In this document: piece after piece, positions 8,277-17,587 of the stretch
How the letters are laid out: each line of letters opens with the position of its first letter
How positions within the stretch are numbered: position 1 is the stretch's first letter
DNA from: Ruegeria sp.
Lineage (GTDB): Bacteria > Pseudomonadota > Alphaproteobacteria > Rhodobacterales > Rhodobacteraceae
Reading direction: 5' to 3'
DNA length: 41,358 nt
NCBI RefSeq assembly: GCF_028066395.1
Contig: NZ_JALCBM010000005.1
Coordinates: 29,863-71,220, forward strand
Program-made: the position numbers and the translations under genes
The notes under the pieces: generated by a model
The model's input: only the letters and a program-made list of their open reading frames with translations
Databases searched by the model: none
What the model was told of the DNA's origin: nothing

Positions 8277-9142
8277 GCACCACCGCGCCGTCCACTGAAC
8301 GCAACGGATATACAAGCTGGCTGCTGGCGCCGGGTGTGTTCTGGATGATCCTGTTTCTGGTCGCCCCGATCATGATGATCGTCTACGTGTCGTTCTGGAC
8401 GCAGACCACCTTTGCCATCAATTCCACCCTGACGCTGGACAGCTGGAAGAACTTCTTCAGTTCCGAGGCTTATGTCGGGGCGCTCTGGACCACGCTGCGA
8501 CTTTGGCTGATCGTCCTTGCGCTGACCTTCATCATCGGCTACCCGGCTGCGCTGTTTGTGGGGTTGCTGGTCAAAAGCAAGACCGTCTCGACGGTGCTGC
8601 TTGTCCTGTGCGTGATCCCGTTCTGGACCTCGTTCCTGATCCGGGTGCTGGCCTGGCGACCAATGCTGGGCAAGGAAGGGGCGATCAACATTATCCTGCA
8701 GGAACTGGGGCTGATCGACAGCCCGATCGAGGTTCTGCTGTTCTCCGAGCTTTCGGTGATTATCGGCATGACGCAGATCTATGTCGTGTTCATGGTCGGC
8801 CCGATTGCCTTCATGCTGGGCCGCATCGACCGCAACATCATCGAGGCCGCGCGCGATCTGGGCGCGGGCTTCGGGCGCATCTTCTGGAAAATCATCTTCC
8901 CGCTCAGCCTGCCGGGTGTCGTGGTGGGCGCGATTTTCGTCAGTGTGATGGTTCTGGGTGAGTTCGCAACATCCGGCGCGCTGTCGGGCCGCAAGGTGAA
9001 CCTGCTGGGCAATATCATCGTCACGCAGGTGGGCTCGCTCAAATGGGCGATGGCCTCGGTTGTGGGGGTTATCCTGACCATTCTTCTTGGCATCGTCGTG
9101 GCCGGTTTCCTGCGCATCGTCGACCTGAAAAGCGAGCTGTGA
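8273..9142 (+). CDS. ABC transporter permease, PotB-type
   Basis: 289 residues with about six membrane segments, beginning with the WLLAPGVFWMILFLVAPI helix. The EAA coupling loop is visible as NIIEAARDLGAGFGRIFWKI..P, the part that contacts the ATPase. Family knowledge places it as one of two inner-membrane subunits of a polyamine/opine-type importer. Its start overlaps the ATPase stop (ATGA), and the second permease begins two bases after its stop. Confidence 0.94.
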   Translation: MSTTAPSTERNGYTSWLLAPGVFWMILFLVAPIMMIVYVSFWTQTTFAINSTLTLDSWKNFFSSEAYVGALWTTLRLWLIVLALTFIIGYPAALFVGLLVKSKTVSTVLLVLCVIPFWTSFLIRVLAWRPMLGKEGAINIILQELGLIDSPIEVLLFSELSVIIGMTQIYVVFMVGPIAFMLGRIDRNIIEAARDLGAGFGRIFWKIIFPLSLPGVVVGAIFVSVMVLGEFATSGALSGRKVNLLGNIIVTQVGSLKWAMASVVGVILTILLGIVVAGFLRIVDLKSEL

Positions 9143-9144
9143 TC

Positions 9145-9996
9145 ATGGACTCCAAGCTCCTCAAACCCGTTCTCGCCGTCTACGTCGCCGCGTTTATCCT
9201 GTTCCTGTATGGCCCGTTCATCGTGCTGGGTATCCTTTCCTTTCAGCAGGGGCCCGAGGGCGGGCCGCAATTCCCCATCATCGAATGGTCAACCTATTGG
9301 TACCGGCACTTGTTTGGCCTGACGCCACCTTCGCGCATCGCACCGCTGCCGGTGGGCGAGGCATTGCTGCGGTCGCTGACACTGGCCTTCATGACGATGG
9401 TCACCGCCACGGTTCTGGGTGTAATGGCAGCGCAGGCCTTTCGCCGCCGTTTCAAGGGGGCGGGCATCGTCTTTTACCTGATCGTTCTGGGCATGATGGT
9501 GCCCGGGGTTCTGACTGGCCTTGGGACCTCGTTGCTGGCCAACAACGTTGTGGGTGTCGAGCGTCATTGGTGGACAACCGCCTTTGTCGCGCATGTGGTC
9601 TATACCTTCCCCTTCGCCTTTCTGGTGATGCTGGCGATCCTGAATCGCTTTGACGGCTCGGTCGAGGAAGCGGCGTGGTCGCTGGGTGTCTCCCCCGCGC
9701 GCACGTTCCGCAAAGTGACCTTCCCGCTGATCTTTCCCGGCGTGTTGTCGGCGATGCTGTTTGCCTTCACGCTCAGCTTTGATGAGTTCCCGCGCACCCT
9801 GTTTGCGTCGGGCCGCGACCAAACCTTGCCGCTGGCCATCTACGGAACTTTCTCGGTCGAGATTCATCCCAACATCTTTGCCTTCGGTGTGATGACAACG
9901 CTGTTCTCATTCTCGCTGCTGGCGATCTACGGCATCCTGATGGGCCTCAGCGTGCGGCGCGCCAAGAAGATCGCGATGCAGGAGGACATCTCATGA
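9145..9996 (+). CDS. ABC transporter permease, PotC-type
   Basis: 283 residues and about six membrane segments. The EAA loop reads SVEEAAWSLGVSPARTFRKV..P. The pair PotB-like/PotC-like forms the heterodimeric channel of this import system. ATG 9145 is two bases after the preceding stop and places the first hydrophobic helix (VLAVYVAAFILFLYG) near the N-terminus; earlier in-frame starts inside the upstream gene are not needed. Its end overlaps the first SDR gene by ATGA. Confidence 0.94.
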   Translation: MDSKLLKPVLAVYVAAFILFLYGPFIVLGILSFQQGPEGGPQFPIIEWSTYWYRHLFGLTPPSRIAPLPVGEALLRSLTLAFMTMVTATVLGVMAAQAFRRRFKGAGIVFYLIVLGMMVPGVLTGLGTSLLANNVVGVERHWWTTAFVAHVVYTFPFAFLVMLAILNRFDGSVEEAAWSLGVSPARTFRKVTFPLIFPGVLSAMLFAFTLSFDEFPRTLFASGRDQTLPLAIYGTFSVEIHPNIFAFGVMTTLFSFSLLAIYGILMGLSVRRAKKIAMQEDIS

Positions 9997-10715
9997 CCAT
10001 CGCGATTGTCACAGGCGCCGGGTCCGGCATCGGGCAGGCCATTGCCGAAAGGCTGGCGGGCGATGGTTATCAGGTGCTGATTAACGACCATGACGCCAGT
10101 GCCGCCGATGCAACGGTGGCACGGATCGGCCCGGCGGCTGCGGCCCATCATGGCGATGTATCCGATCCCGCCGATGTCGCGGATATGGTGGCGCAGTGCA
10201 AACGGGCCTTCGGCACGCCGACACATCTGGTCAACAATGCCGGGCATGTCCATCAGGCCAGCTTTGCCGATCTGTCGATAGACGAATTCGACCGCATGAT
10301 CGCCGTCCATCTGCGCGGGACATTCCTGTGCACCAAGGCCGTTCTTCATGAAATGTTAAACGCGAATAAAGGCTGCGTGGTCAATGTGGCCTCGCAACTG
10401 GGGCAGATCGGCGGTGTTGAGCTGGTTCACTACTCGGCGGCCAAGGCGGGCATTCTGGGCATGACGAAAGCCCTTGCGCGTGAGGTATCGGCAAAGGGGA
10501 TACGCATCAACGCCGTCGCCCCCGGCCCGATCAACACTCCGCTGGTGCGTGCCCTGTCGCCCGATTGGCAGGCGGCCAAGGCGGCCGAGCTTCCGCTGGG
10601 CCATTTCGGGGAACCCGGGGACGTGGCGGACACGGTCGCGTTTTTGTGCTCGGACGCCGCGCGCATTTATGTCGGCCAAACCCTCTGCCCCAATTCAGGA
10701 GACGTGATGCTATGA
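9993..10715 (+). CDS. Short-chain dehydrogenase/reductase
   Basis: 240 residues, classical SDR length. The Rossmann motif TGAGSGIG is at residues 8-15, NNAG lies near 80, and the active site is a Ser in VNVASQ with YSAAK. It catalyses NAD(P)-dependent alcohol/ketone interconversion; substrate unknown. Its C-terminus (GQTLCPNSGDVML) departs from the common VDGG ending. It overlaps both neighbours by four bases, so it is co-translated with the permease genes and its substrate is probably the imported compound or a product of it. Confidence 0.92.
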   Translation: MTIAIVTGAGSGIGQAIAERLAGDGYQVLINDHDASAADATVARIGPAAAAHHGDVSDPADVADMVAQCKRAFGTPTHLVNNAGHVHQASFADLSIDEFDRMIAVHLRGTFLCTKAVLHEMLNANKGCVVNVASQLGQIGGVELVHYSAAKAGILGMTKALAREVSAKGIRINAVAPGPINTPLVRALSPDWQAAKAAELPLGHFGEPGDVADTVAFLCSDAARIYVGQTLCPNSGDVML

Positions 10716-11467
10716 GCGATACCGTGTTCATCACCGGAGGCGGCATCGGCATCGGTCGGGCCTGTGCGCATGCCTTTGCGGCACAAGGCGACACCGTGAT
10801 TGTGACCGACGTGCTTGAGGCCGAGGGCCAGGCCGTCGTCGCCGAAATTCAGGCCGCAGGCGGCAGCGCCGAGTTCCATCCCCTGGACGTTCGCGATACG
10901 GCGCGCGCAAATGCGCTGGTCGCTGATGTCGAAGCACGCCATGGGGGCGTTGACACAATCGTCGCCAATGCAGGCATCGCCCATCGGGTGCCGCTGGACA
11001 AGCTGACAGATGAAAAGTGGGACCACACCTTTGACATCGACCTGAAGGGCATGTTCCGGGTGATCCGCCCCGCCATTGCGGGCATGAAAGCGCGCGGTTC
11101 GGGAAACATCGTCTGCCTGTCCTCGATCATGGGTGTCGCCTATGGCTGGGATGAACATGTTCACTATTCCTCGGCCAAGGCAGGCGTGGTGGGATTGGTG
11201 CGCGGTCTGGCCGTTGAACTGGCCCGGGACGGCGTGCGCGTGAACGGTGTGGCACCGGGCTATATCCGCACCGCGCAACTTTTATCCGAAGAACATTCGC
11301 TGGGGCCCGCCGGGGCAGAAACCGCCGGAGAGAACATTCCGATGGGCCGCATTGGAGAGCCTGACGACATCGCGGATGTCGTTGTTTTCCTTGCCTCAAA
11401 TGGGGCGCGGTACCTCACCGGACAAGTGATTGCTGTAGATGGTGGCCTGTTGGTCGGACGGTACTGA
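10712..11467 (+). CDS. Short-chain dehydrogenase/reductase (second copy type)
   Basis: 251 residues. TGGGIGIGRA forms the cofactor loop, NAGIAH follows, and the catalytic Ser-Tyr-Lys are in CLSSIMG and HYSSAKAG. The C-terminal GQVIAVDGG is the usual SDR tail. It is not a simple duplicate of the preceding SDR: the sequences diverge outside motifs, suggesting two consecutive oxidation or reduction steps. Start ATG 10712 overlaps the upstream stop. I rejected a longer frame beginning inside the upstream gene. Confidence 0.92.
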   Translation: MSDTVFITGGGIGIGRACAHAFAAQGDTVIVTDVLEAEGQAVVAEIQAAGGSAEFHPLDVRDTARANALVADVEARHGGVDTIVANAGIAHRVPLDKLTDEKWDHTFDIDLKGMFRVIRPAIAGMKARGSGNIVCLSSIMGVAYGWDEHVHYSSAKAGVVGLVRGLAVELARDGVRVNGVAPGYIRTAQLLSEEHSLGPAGAETAGENIPMGRIGEPDDIADVVVFLASNGARYLTGQVIAVDGGLLVGRY

Positions 11468-11532
11468 ATACAGCGGGGCCACCGGCCCAAAACCAAGAAC
11501 AAAGACACTCGACCTCAACAAGGAGAAAAGAC

Positions 11533-12750
11533 ATGAATACGTATTCACGACGGAAATTCCTCCAGACAACTGCAGGGGGTGCAGCACTGGCGGCGGGTGG
11601 AATGCCGTTCCTTGGCGCGCAACAGGCGTTCGCTGCCAATCTGGGAGATCAGGAACTGCGCACTGTCGGCCTGTCGGTCACGGTTCAAGAGCGCATCCTG
11701 AACGATTTCCAGCAGCAATCGGGTGTGGCCTCGGTCAACGGCAAGGCCGATATCTTCCCGAATACCCAGACCGAGATCCTGTCCGGGACGGACGCTTATG
11801 ATTGCTGGGAAATCATCGGTGAACGGCTGGCCGCGATGGTTGCAACCGACAAGCTGGCCCCGGTGACCGCAAGTGATCTGAAGAACTGGTCGGGCATCCG
11901 CGATACCTTCACCACGGCGTCGGATCGTTGGGACCGCAATCGCCAGATCGTCGGGCAAATCTGGGAGGACGACAGCCAGACGCGCCTGAACATGGTGCCG
12001 ACGGTCTATAACTATGACTCCATCGGATATCGCCCCGACCTTGTGGATGCGGAAGAAGCGTCAACCTGGGCCGCGTTGTTCGATCCAAAGTTCAAGGGCA
12101 AGACCGGCCTGAACGTGGATCCGTTGATTGCCTTTGGTCAGGCTATTCTGGCCATGAACGCGCTGGGCCTGCTTGAGGTCGAAAACCCGGGCAACCCGGA
12201 TGCGGCATCTATCGAAGAGGCCTCGAAATTCCTGATCGCAAAGAAGAAAGACGGCCAGTTCCGCGCCCTTTGGGGTGACTTTGGCGAGTTGGTGAACCTT
12301 CTGGCGTCGGGCGAGATGATCATTGCGGATGCGTGGCAACCGGCGGTTATGGCGGTCAAGGCGCAGGGGGTCGAGTGTTCCTATGCAACGATGAAAGAAG
12401 GCTATCGCGGCTGGTCCATCGGTATATCGCCGCTCAAGACATCCCCGAACCTTGAGGCGGTAACGGCCTATGCCGATTACTGGCTGTCCGGCCCGCCCGC
12501 CATCGCGGTGTCGGAACAGGGCTATTACTCGCCCACCACCAACGTCAAAGCCGTCATGGACCCCGACAAATATGCCTTCTGGTACGAGGGCAAGCCTTGG
12601 GTCGGCGCCACCGAGCGCGGCATCAAGGAAGGCGACCTGCGCGATGGCGGTTCGCTGGAAACCCGCGCCGCAAATGTCGCGTACTGGCATCAGTGGCCGG
12701 ATGAGTACGACCTGCTGATCCAGAAATGGGACGAGTTCCTGTCGGCCTAA
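11533..12750 (+). CDS. ABC transporter substrate-binding protein, Tat-exported
   Basis: 405 residues. The N-terminus carries a twin-arginine signal (SRRKFLQ, then hydrophobic AALAAGGMPFLGA), so it is exported folded to the periplasm. The remainder is a PotD-like binding protein. It shares overall architecture with the signal-less protein at 4746-5981. A GGAG-type ribosome site (AAGGAG, 11519-11524) precedes ATG 11533. It should deliver ligand to the PotB/PotC-type permeases upstream. A strong hairpin follows its stop, which may keep this transcript more abundant than the downstream genes. Confidence 0.94.
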   Translation: MNTYSRRKFLQTTAGGAALAAGGMPFLGAQQAFAANLGDQELRTVGLSVTVQERILNDFQQQSGVASVNGKADIFPNTQTEILSGTDAYDCWEIIGERLAAMVATDKLAPVTASDLKNWSGIRDTFTTASDRWDRNRQIVGQIWEDDSQTRLNMVPTVYNYDSIGYRPDLVDAEEASTWAALFDPKFKGKTGLNVDPLIAFGQAILAMNALGLLEVENPGNPDAASIEEASKFLIAKKKDGQFRALWGDFGELVNLLASGEMIIADAWQPAVMAVKAQGVECSYATMKEGYRGWSIGISPLKTSPNLEAVTAYADYWLSGPPAIAVSEQGYYSPTTNVKAVMDPDKYAFWYEGKPWVGATERGIKEGDLRDGGSLETRAANVAYWHQWPDEYDLLIQKWDEFLSA

Positions 12751-12758
12751 AACATCAA

Positions 12759-12787
12759 AGGTTCAGCCGGGACCATCGGCTGAACCT
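12759..12787 (+). terminator. Intercistronic hairpin after the binding-protein gene
   Basis: Perfect 11-base stem (AGGTTCAGCCG, 12759-12769, with 12777-12787) and a 7-base loop, starting nine bases after the stop codon. A short CTTCCCC...TTTT stretch follows. It is probably a partial terminator or mRNA-stabilising element within the operon, a common arrangement behind binding-protein genes. Confidence 0.65.
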
Positions 12788-12831
12788 CTTCCCCACTTTT
12801 CAAGAATACAGTTCAAAAGGGTGCGACGTCC

Positions 12832-13935
12832 TTGGCTTACGATCTGCAACTCAAAAACGTTGGCAAAGTCTATGACAACGGCACGCCCGCCGTCATCGAC
12901 TTTAATCTGGACGTCGAGAAGGGTGAGTTCATCGCTTTTCTGGGCCCGTCCGGGTGCGGAAAGTCGACAACGCTGCGCATGATCTCGGGGTTTGAAAGCG
13001 TGACCACGGGCGATTTGCTGATCCGAGGGCAGCGGGTCAATGATCAGCCGCCGGAAAAGCGCCCAACCTCGATGATCTTCCAGAACTACGCGCTGTTCCC
13101 GCATATGAATGTGCGCCAGAACGTCCGGTTCGGGCTTGAGGTCAAGGGTCTTCCTCGGGATGAGGCCGACCGCAAGGTGGATGGTATTCTGGACAAGCTG
13201 GGCTTGCTCGATATCTCGGAAATGCCGACCGGCCGGTTGTCTGGCGGTCAGCGGCAGCGGATCGCGCTGGCGCGTTCGCTGGTGGTTGAGCCCGATATTC
13301 TGTTGCTGGATGAACCGCTTGGCGCGTTGGACGCCAACCTGCGCAAAAGCATTCAGAACGAGCTGAAGCTGCTGCAGCGGGAACTTGGCATTACCTTCGT
13401 GTTCGTCACCCACGCCCAGTCCGAGGCGCTGGCGCTGTCGGACCGCATCATCGTGATGAACGCGGGCAGGATCGAACAGATCAGTCCACCGCGAGAGCTG
13501 TACACCCGACCGCAAAGCGCGTTCGTCGCCCGGTTCATCGGGTCGAACACCATCATTCCCGGCACCGTTGTTACGACTGCGGGCCAGACGATTACCCTCG
13601 ACACGCCCTTCGGTGCGATTTCCGGGACCAACCGGATCGACATCGCGCATACCAAAGGTGAAAGGATGAGTATCGTCCTGCCCGCCGAAGCCGTTGAGCT
13701 GATCCCGGGAGAAACCGATGAAAGCGAGCTGCGCGGCAGGTTCGGCTCGAACGTCATCCCTTGCAAGATCGAACGGCTGCAAGTCATCGGCCACATCATG
13801 CAAATGCTGGTCCGGCTGGAAAACGGCGACACCATCAATACCGAAGGGCATGTCGACAAATACCGTGGGCGCCTGACCGTCGGTGCCCCCGCTTACGTCG
13901 CCTGGCTGCCCGGCGGCGCAACGATGATTGCGTGA
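12832..13935 (+). CDS. ABC transporter ATPase (second, complete motif set)
   Basis: 367 residues from a TTG start; AAAAGGG (12815-12821) is the likely ribosome site. All motifs are intact: Walker A GPSGCGKST (38-46), Q-loop MIFQNY, signature LSGGQRQR, Walker B ILLLDEP, D-loop LGALD, H-loop VTHAQSEA with His194, and a TOBE region. No permeases follow it, so it most likely serves the same permeases as the ATPase at 7194, either as a heterodimer partner or as an alternative. The stop is 15 bases before the amidase ATG. Confidence 0.94.
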   Translation: MAYDLQLKNVGKVYDNGTPAVIDFNLDVEKGEFIAFLGPSGCGKSTTLRMISGFESVTTGDLLIRGQRVNDQPPEKRPTSMIFQNYALFPHMNVRQNVRFGLEVKGLPRDEADRKVDGILDKLGLLDISEMPTGRLSGGQRQRIALARSLVVEPDILLLDEPLGALDANLRKSIQNELKLLQRELGITFVFVTHAQSEALALSDRIIVMNAGRIEQISPPRELYTRPQSAFVARFIGSNTIIPGTVVTTAGQTITLDTPFGAISGTNRIDIAHTKGERMSIVLPAEAVELIPGETDESELRGRFGSNVIPCKIERLQVIGHIMQMLVRLENGDTINTEGHVDKYRGRLTVGAPAYVAWLPGGATMIA

Positions 13936-13950
13936 CGGGGGCCGGATGAG

Positions 13951-15303
13951 ATGACCAACCAGACCATCACGCATATGGCAGCCGATCTGCAGGCAGGCCG
14001 AACGGACCCGGTTGAACTGGCCGAGGGTGTGTTTGACAGGATCAAGGGCCACAATGACCCGGCCTTGTTCATCGACCTGCTGAAAGACCGCGCCATGGCC
14101 GAGGCCGAAGCCGCGCACCTGCGATGGCGCGCAGGCATCCCCGCCAGCCCGGTCGACGGGGTGCCGACCGCCTGGAAGGACCTGTTCGACCTCAAGGGTC
14201 GCGTGACCACAGCCGGGTCTGTTGTTCTGAAACCCAACCGTCCCGCTGCAACCGATGCACCCATCGTGGCGCAGGCGGCCAGGGCTGGAATGACCTCGGT
14301 GGGAACGGTCAACATGACCGAATTCGCCTATTCCGGTATCGGTCTGAATCCGCATTACGGCACCCCGCGCAATATCCATGCGGCCAAGGATGCGCCGCGC
14401 AGCCCGGGTGGTTCATCCTCGGGGTCCGGGGCCGTTGTGGCGGCGGGCATTGTGCCCATGTCCATGGGATCGGACACGGGCGGGTCGGTGCGCATTCCGG
14501 CCTCGTTCAACGGCGTCGTCGGGTACAAACCCTCGATGGGGCGCTATCCGATGGCGGGCGTGTTCCCGCTGGCGCAGTCGCTTGACACCATCGGCCCGCT
14601 TGCCAACAGCGTTGCTGATTGCGTTCTGATCGACGCGGTTCTGCGGGGATTGTCCCAACCGCAAATCGAACCGGCAGAGATTGCCAAGTTGAGTTTCGTC
14701 ATCCCCGATCAGGTGATGTTTGAGGACGCAAGCCCCGATGTTCTGCGCAACTTCGACGCCACCGTCACGCGGTTGGAACGCAGCGGCGCGCGCGTGTCCC
14801 GTATCTCGATGCCGCAGTTGCAGGACGTGCTGGATTTGATGGCGCAGCACGGGTTTCTGGCTGGTGCCGAAGCCCTGGCCATCCATCAGGATCGGGTCAA
14901 CGGCCCCGAAGCCGCACAGATGGATGCCCGTGTCGTTCGGCGGGTCCTGCAGGCCGCTTCGATGAGCGCGGTTGATCTGGTCATCCTGCAACAGGCGCGC
15001 ACCCGGCTGATGGCGGACACCGCAGCCCTGATCGGCGACAGTGTGGTGCTGTGCCCGACCACCGCCACCACCGCGATGGAGATCGCCCCGCTTGAAGCCG
15101 ATCAGGACGTGTTCTTCGACCATAACGGTCTGACACTGCGCAACACATCGCTGGGCAATTTTCTGGATTGGCCCGGCGTATCGATCCCCAACGGAAAAGA
15201 CCGGAACGCTATGCCGACCGGCCTCCTGCTTTCCGCACCCCATGGCCGGGACCGCGCGGTGCTGGCGGCGGCGCTGGCGACCGAGGACATCATACGCGGC
15301 TGA
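13951..15303 (+). CDS. Amidase-signature family hydrolase
   Basis: 450 residues, usual length. The Ser-cisSer-Lys triad is visible: Lys76 in TAWKDLF, the cis-Ser in PGGSSSGSG (about 155-156), and the nucleophile Ser179 in [13 protein letters not shown]. These enzymes hydrolyse C-N amide bonds in the cytoplasm; related ones act on amides, carbamates, allophanate or aryl-amides. The C-terminal segment ([12 protein letters not shown]) is typical of the AtzE/GatA-like branch. Location in the transporter operon suggests it releases ammonia or an amine from the imported compound or an intermediate. Confidence 0.93.
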   Translation: MTNQTITHMAADLQAGRTDPVELAEGVFDRIKGHNDPALFIDLLKDRAMAEAEAAHLRWRAGIPASPVDGVPTAWKDLFDLKGRVTTAGSVVLKPNRPAATDAPIVAQAARAGMTSVGTVNMTEFAYSGIGLNPHYGTPRNIHAAKDAPRSPGGSSSGSGAVVAAGIVPMSMGSDTGGSVRIPASFNGVVGYKPSMGRYPMAGVFPLAQSLDTIGPLANSVADCVLIDAVLRGLSQPQIEPAEIAKLSFVIPDQVMFEDASPDVLRNFDATVTRLERSGARVSRISMPQLQDVLDLMAQHGFLAGAEALAIHQDRVNGPEAAQMDARVVRRVLQAASMSAVDLVILQQARTRLMADTAALIGDSVVLCPTTATTAMEIAPLEADQDVFFDHNGLTLRNTSLGNFLDWPGVSIPNGKDRNAMPTGLLLSAPHGRDRAVLAAALATEDIIRG

Positions 15304-15350
15304 TCCATCCGAAGAACTCAGAAACCTTGAATGCACAGAGGAGAAACATC

Positions 15351-16253
15351 ATGACAAAGAAAATTCTATGCGCCTTTGGGACGGACATCGACTCCGTCGC
15401 CGGCCAGATCGGCTCATATGGCGGTGGAGATTCTCCGAACGATATTCAGCGCGGCATTTTCGCGACCGAGGTCGGTATCCCGCGCCTTCTGCGTCTGTTC
15501 AAGAAATACGAGATGCGCACCTCTTTCTTCATTCCCGGCCATTCGCTGGAGACCTTTCCCAAGGAAATGGACATGATCGTCGAGGCCGGTCATGAAATCG
15601 GCGCGCACGGATATCTGCATGAAAACCCGGTGGCGATGACCCCGACCCAGGAAGAGGACGTGCTGGTCAAATCCATCGAACTGATCAAGGGTCTGACCGG
15701 CGAGGCCCCCAGGGGCTACGTTGCGCCCTGGTGGGAGATGTCCAACGTCACTGCCGCCTTGCTGGGCAAGTATGGCTTTTCCTACGACCACAGCCAAAGC
15801 TACCGCGACTTCCAGCCGTTTTATGCCCGTGTGGGCGACGAATGGAACGTGATCGACTATTCCAAAACCGCGGGCGAGTGGATGCATCCGCTGAAACACG
15901 GCAAGGAAATCGACCTCGTGGATATCGGTGCCAACTGGTATGTGGATGACCTGCCGCCGATGATGTTCATCAAGAACGCCCCCAACAGCCACGGTTTCGT
16001 CAATCCGCGCGATATTGAAGAGCTTTGGAGGGACCAGTTCGACTGGGTCTATCGCGAGATGGACTATGGCATCTTCCCCATCACCATTCACCCCGATGTT
16101 GCAGGGCGCCCGCAGGTGCTGCTGATGCTGGAACGTCTGATTGACTATATCAACGGTCATTCCGGCGTCGAATGGGTGGATTTCAACACCATCGCCGATG
16201 ATTTCCGCGCCCGCTATCCGTTCGACAGCGACAAACGCCCCGAGGTCATCTGA
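15351..16253 (+). CDS. Polysaccharide-deacetylase-fold (PuuE-like) hydrolase
   Basis: 300 residues with no signal peptide, so cytoplasmic. NodB-type motifs: the first acid loop GTDID (Asp11/Asp13), metal histidines in [11 protein letters not shown] (His81, His86, His90 region), and a GYVAPWWE loop replacing the usual arginine/tryptophan motif. The cytoplasmic, single-domain form next to an amidase resembles the PuuE branch, which acts on small cyclic ureides or amides rather than on glycans. ATG 15351 follows AGAGGAG (15336-15342). A longer frame through the end of the amidase gene was rejected. Substrate is inferred only. Confidence 0.88.
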   Translation: MTKKILCAFGTDIDSVAGQIGSYGGGDSPNDIQRGIFATEVGIPRLLRLFKKYEMRTSFFIPGHSLETFPKEMDMIVEAGHEIGAHGYLHENPVAMTPTQEEDVLVKSIELIKGLTGEAPRGYVAPWWEMSNVTAALLGKYGFSYDHSQSYRDFQPFYARVGDEWNVIDYSKTAGEWMHPLKHGKEIDLVDIGANWYVDDLPPMMFIKNAPNSHGFVNPRDIEELWRDQFDWVYREMDYGIFPITIHPDVAGRPQVLLMLERLIDYINGHSGVEWVDFNTIADDFRARYPFDSDKRPEVI

Positions 16254-16263
16254 TCTTCCCCAG

Positions 16264-16286
16264 CCAGAGGGGTGACGCCCCTTTGG
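16264..16286 (+). terminator. Intercistronic hairpin before the CxxC gene
   Basis: Bases 16264-16272 pair with 16278-16286 (nine pairs, one G-U) around a TGACG loop, eleven bases after the deacetylase stop. No T-tract follows, and the next ribosome site begins 12 bases later. It could attenuate or stabilise the operon mRNA. Confidence 0.45.
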
Positions 16287-16311
16287 CACACCCCCTTCAG
16301 GAGGATATGCG

Positions 16312-16608
16312 ATGTGCAGCGCCTGTGGCTTCCCGACCAGACCGGGCCATTGGACAGACGCCGGAGCAAACACCGCCGGTGACAGGTTGCAGCTGAAATT
16401 TCGCCGCGCCCGAATTCTGAACAAGATTCTGAACAGCTATGGTCTTGCGGTCCATGACGACGGGCGGACACCCGGCATCCAGTTACGGTCTTTCACCGGA
16501 CGCACGGTGATCGTGCCCGACCTCGAAGCGGTATGGTCCGAGGCCGAAGCCCAGACCGGAACCGCGCTTGATCCGCTGGACGCCAGATTCCTGCGCGCGG
16601 CGGCCTGA
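16312..16608 (+). CDS. Small conserved-looking protein with N-terminal CxxC
   Basis: 98 residues, preceded by an excellent ribosome site (AGGAGG, 16299-16304). It starts MCSACGFPTRPGHW: Cys2 and Cys5 form a CxxC, followed by His13. The middle is basic and helical (RRARILNKILNSYGL), the rest acidic with a beta-like segment (GRTVIVPDLEAVWSEAE). I do not recognise the family. The next gene, a CobW-type metallochaperone GTPase, starts on the base after its stop, so the two are co-translated. A metal-binding client, adaptor or regulator of that GTPase is plausible but unproven. Confidence 0.8.
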   Translation: MCSACGFPTRPGHWTDAGANTAGDRLQLKFRRARILNKILNSYGLAVHDDGRTPGIQLRSFTGRTVIVPDLEAVWSEAEAQTGTALDPLDARFLRAAA

Positions 16609-17583
16609 ATGCCCGGGCAGGATGCACCCACCGACACCCGTCTGCGGTTGACCATTCTGGGCGGTTATCTAGGGTCGGGCAAAACCACCTGGCTGCGCCA
16701 TCAACTGTATGAGGGGCGGTTTGGTCGGGCTCATATCCTGGTCAATGAAGCGGCGGAAACCCCGGTGGACGATACGCTTTTGCAACAGCATGCCTCTGGG
16801 CTGACACTGCTGGCCGGGGGCTGCGCCTGTTGCGCTGGGCAGGGCGATCTGCTTGGTGCCTTGCGCCAGATTTGCAACGAACGCAGCCAGACGGACTCCG
16901 GTAAAGCCCGCCTGGAACACATCGTTCTGGAAACCAGCGGGCTGGCCGATCCGGCGGCCATCGCAACGGCGATTCAGGCCGATCCGATGCTGGTGTATCA
17001 TATCTTGCTGGACGAAATCATCGTGCTGGCGGATTCGGTCAACATCATCCAGCAACTCGGGACCGAGCGTCTGGGGCGGGCGCAGATCGAAGCTGCGGAC
17101 CGGATCATTCTGACAAAGGTGGATGCCCAATTGCCCAGCGCGTTCAGCGCCGTTCATGCGACCTTGAAACGGTTGAACCCCGGGGCCGCAATCTCTGCCG
17201 CGATCCGGGGCGGGGCGGCCAAGTCCGAACCCGATCCCACTGCGGCCCCGATCGATATTCCCGCACTGGCCGAGCTGTCCCGGCTGCCCGCCATCGAGCC
17301 CACGCGCCTGAAGATCGACGCATCCGTGGACTGGGCCGCATTTTCGGTCTGGCTTTCGGCGCTTTTGCATGCCCGTGGCCATGACATCGTCAGGGTGAAG
17401 GGCGTGTTTGACACATCGGTGGGCTTTCTGTTGCTGCAAGGTGTGCGCAATTCGGTTCAGGCGCCCGAGATTCTGCCCCCCTCTGCAACCCGGCGGGCCA
17501 ATGAAATCGTGTTCATTGGCCGCAACTTCGCGAAAGAGGATCTTGGCAAATCCCTCAGCTATTTTTCCCTGAGCGGGGGATGA
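16609..17583 (+). CDS. CobW/COG0523-family GTPase
   Basis: 324 residues. Walker A GGYLGSGKT (18-26), the family CxCC motif GGCACC (Cys72, Cys74, Cys75), an ETSGLADP switch region, and the ITLTKVD-like guanine motif (here IILTKVD) are present; the C-terminal CobW_C region ends about residue 320. These GTPases deliver metals such as zinc or cobalt to client enzymes. Likely clients are the metal-dependent deacetylase-fold hydrolase or another enzyme of the operon. It ends the plus-strand operon, only four bases from the converging pxpC-like gene, with no terminator between them. Confidence 0.93.
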   Translation: MPGQDAPTDTRLRLTILGGYLGSGKTTWLRHQLYEGRFGRAHILVNEAAETPVDDTLLQQHASGLTLLAGGCACCAGQGDLLGALRQICNERSQTDSGKARLEHIVLETSGLADPAAIATAIQADPMLVYHILLDEIIVLADSVNIIQQLGTERLGRAQIEAADRIILTKVDAQLPSAFSAVHATLKRLNPGAAISAAIRGGAAKSEPDPTAAPIDIPALAELSRLPAIEPTRLKIDASVDWAAFSVWLSALLHARGHDIVRVKGVFDTSVGFLLLQGVRNSVQAPEILPPSATRRANEIVFIGRNFAKEDLGKSLSYFSLSGG

Positions 17584-17587
17584 TATC

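Noticed and set aside
12763..14379. 538-residue minus-strand open frame opposite the ATPase and amidase genes
   Set aside because: High-GC shadow of two genes with complete catalytic motifs on the plus strand; its translation is low-complexity and matches no family.
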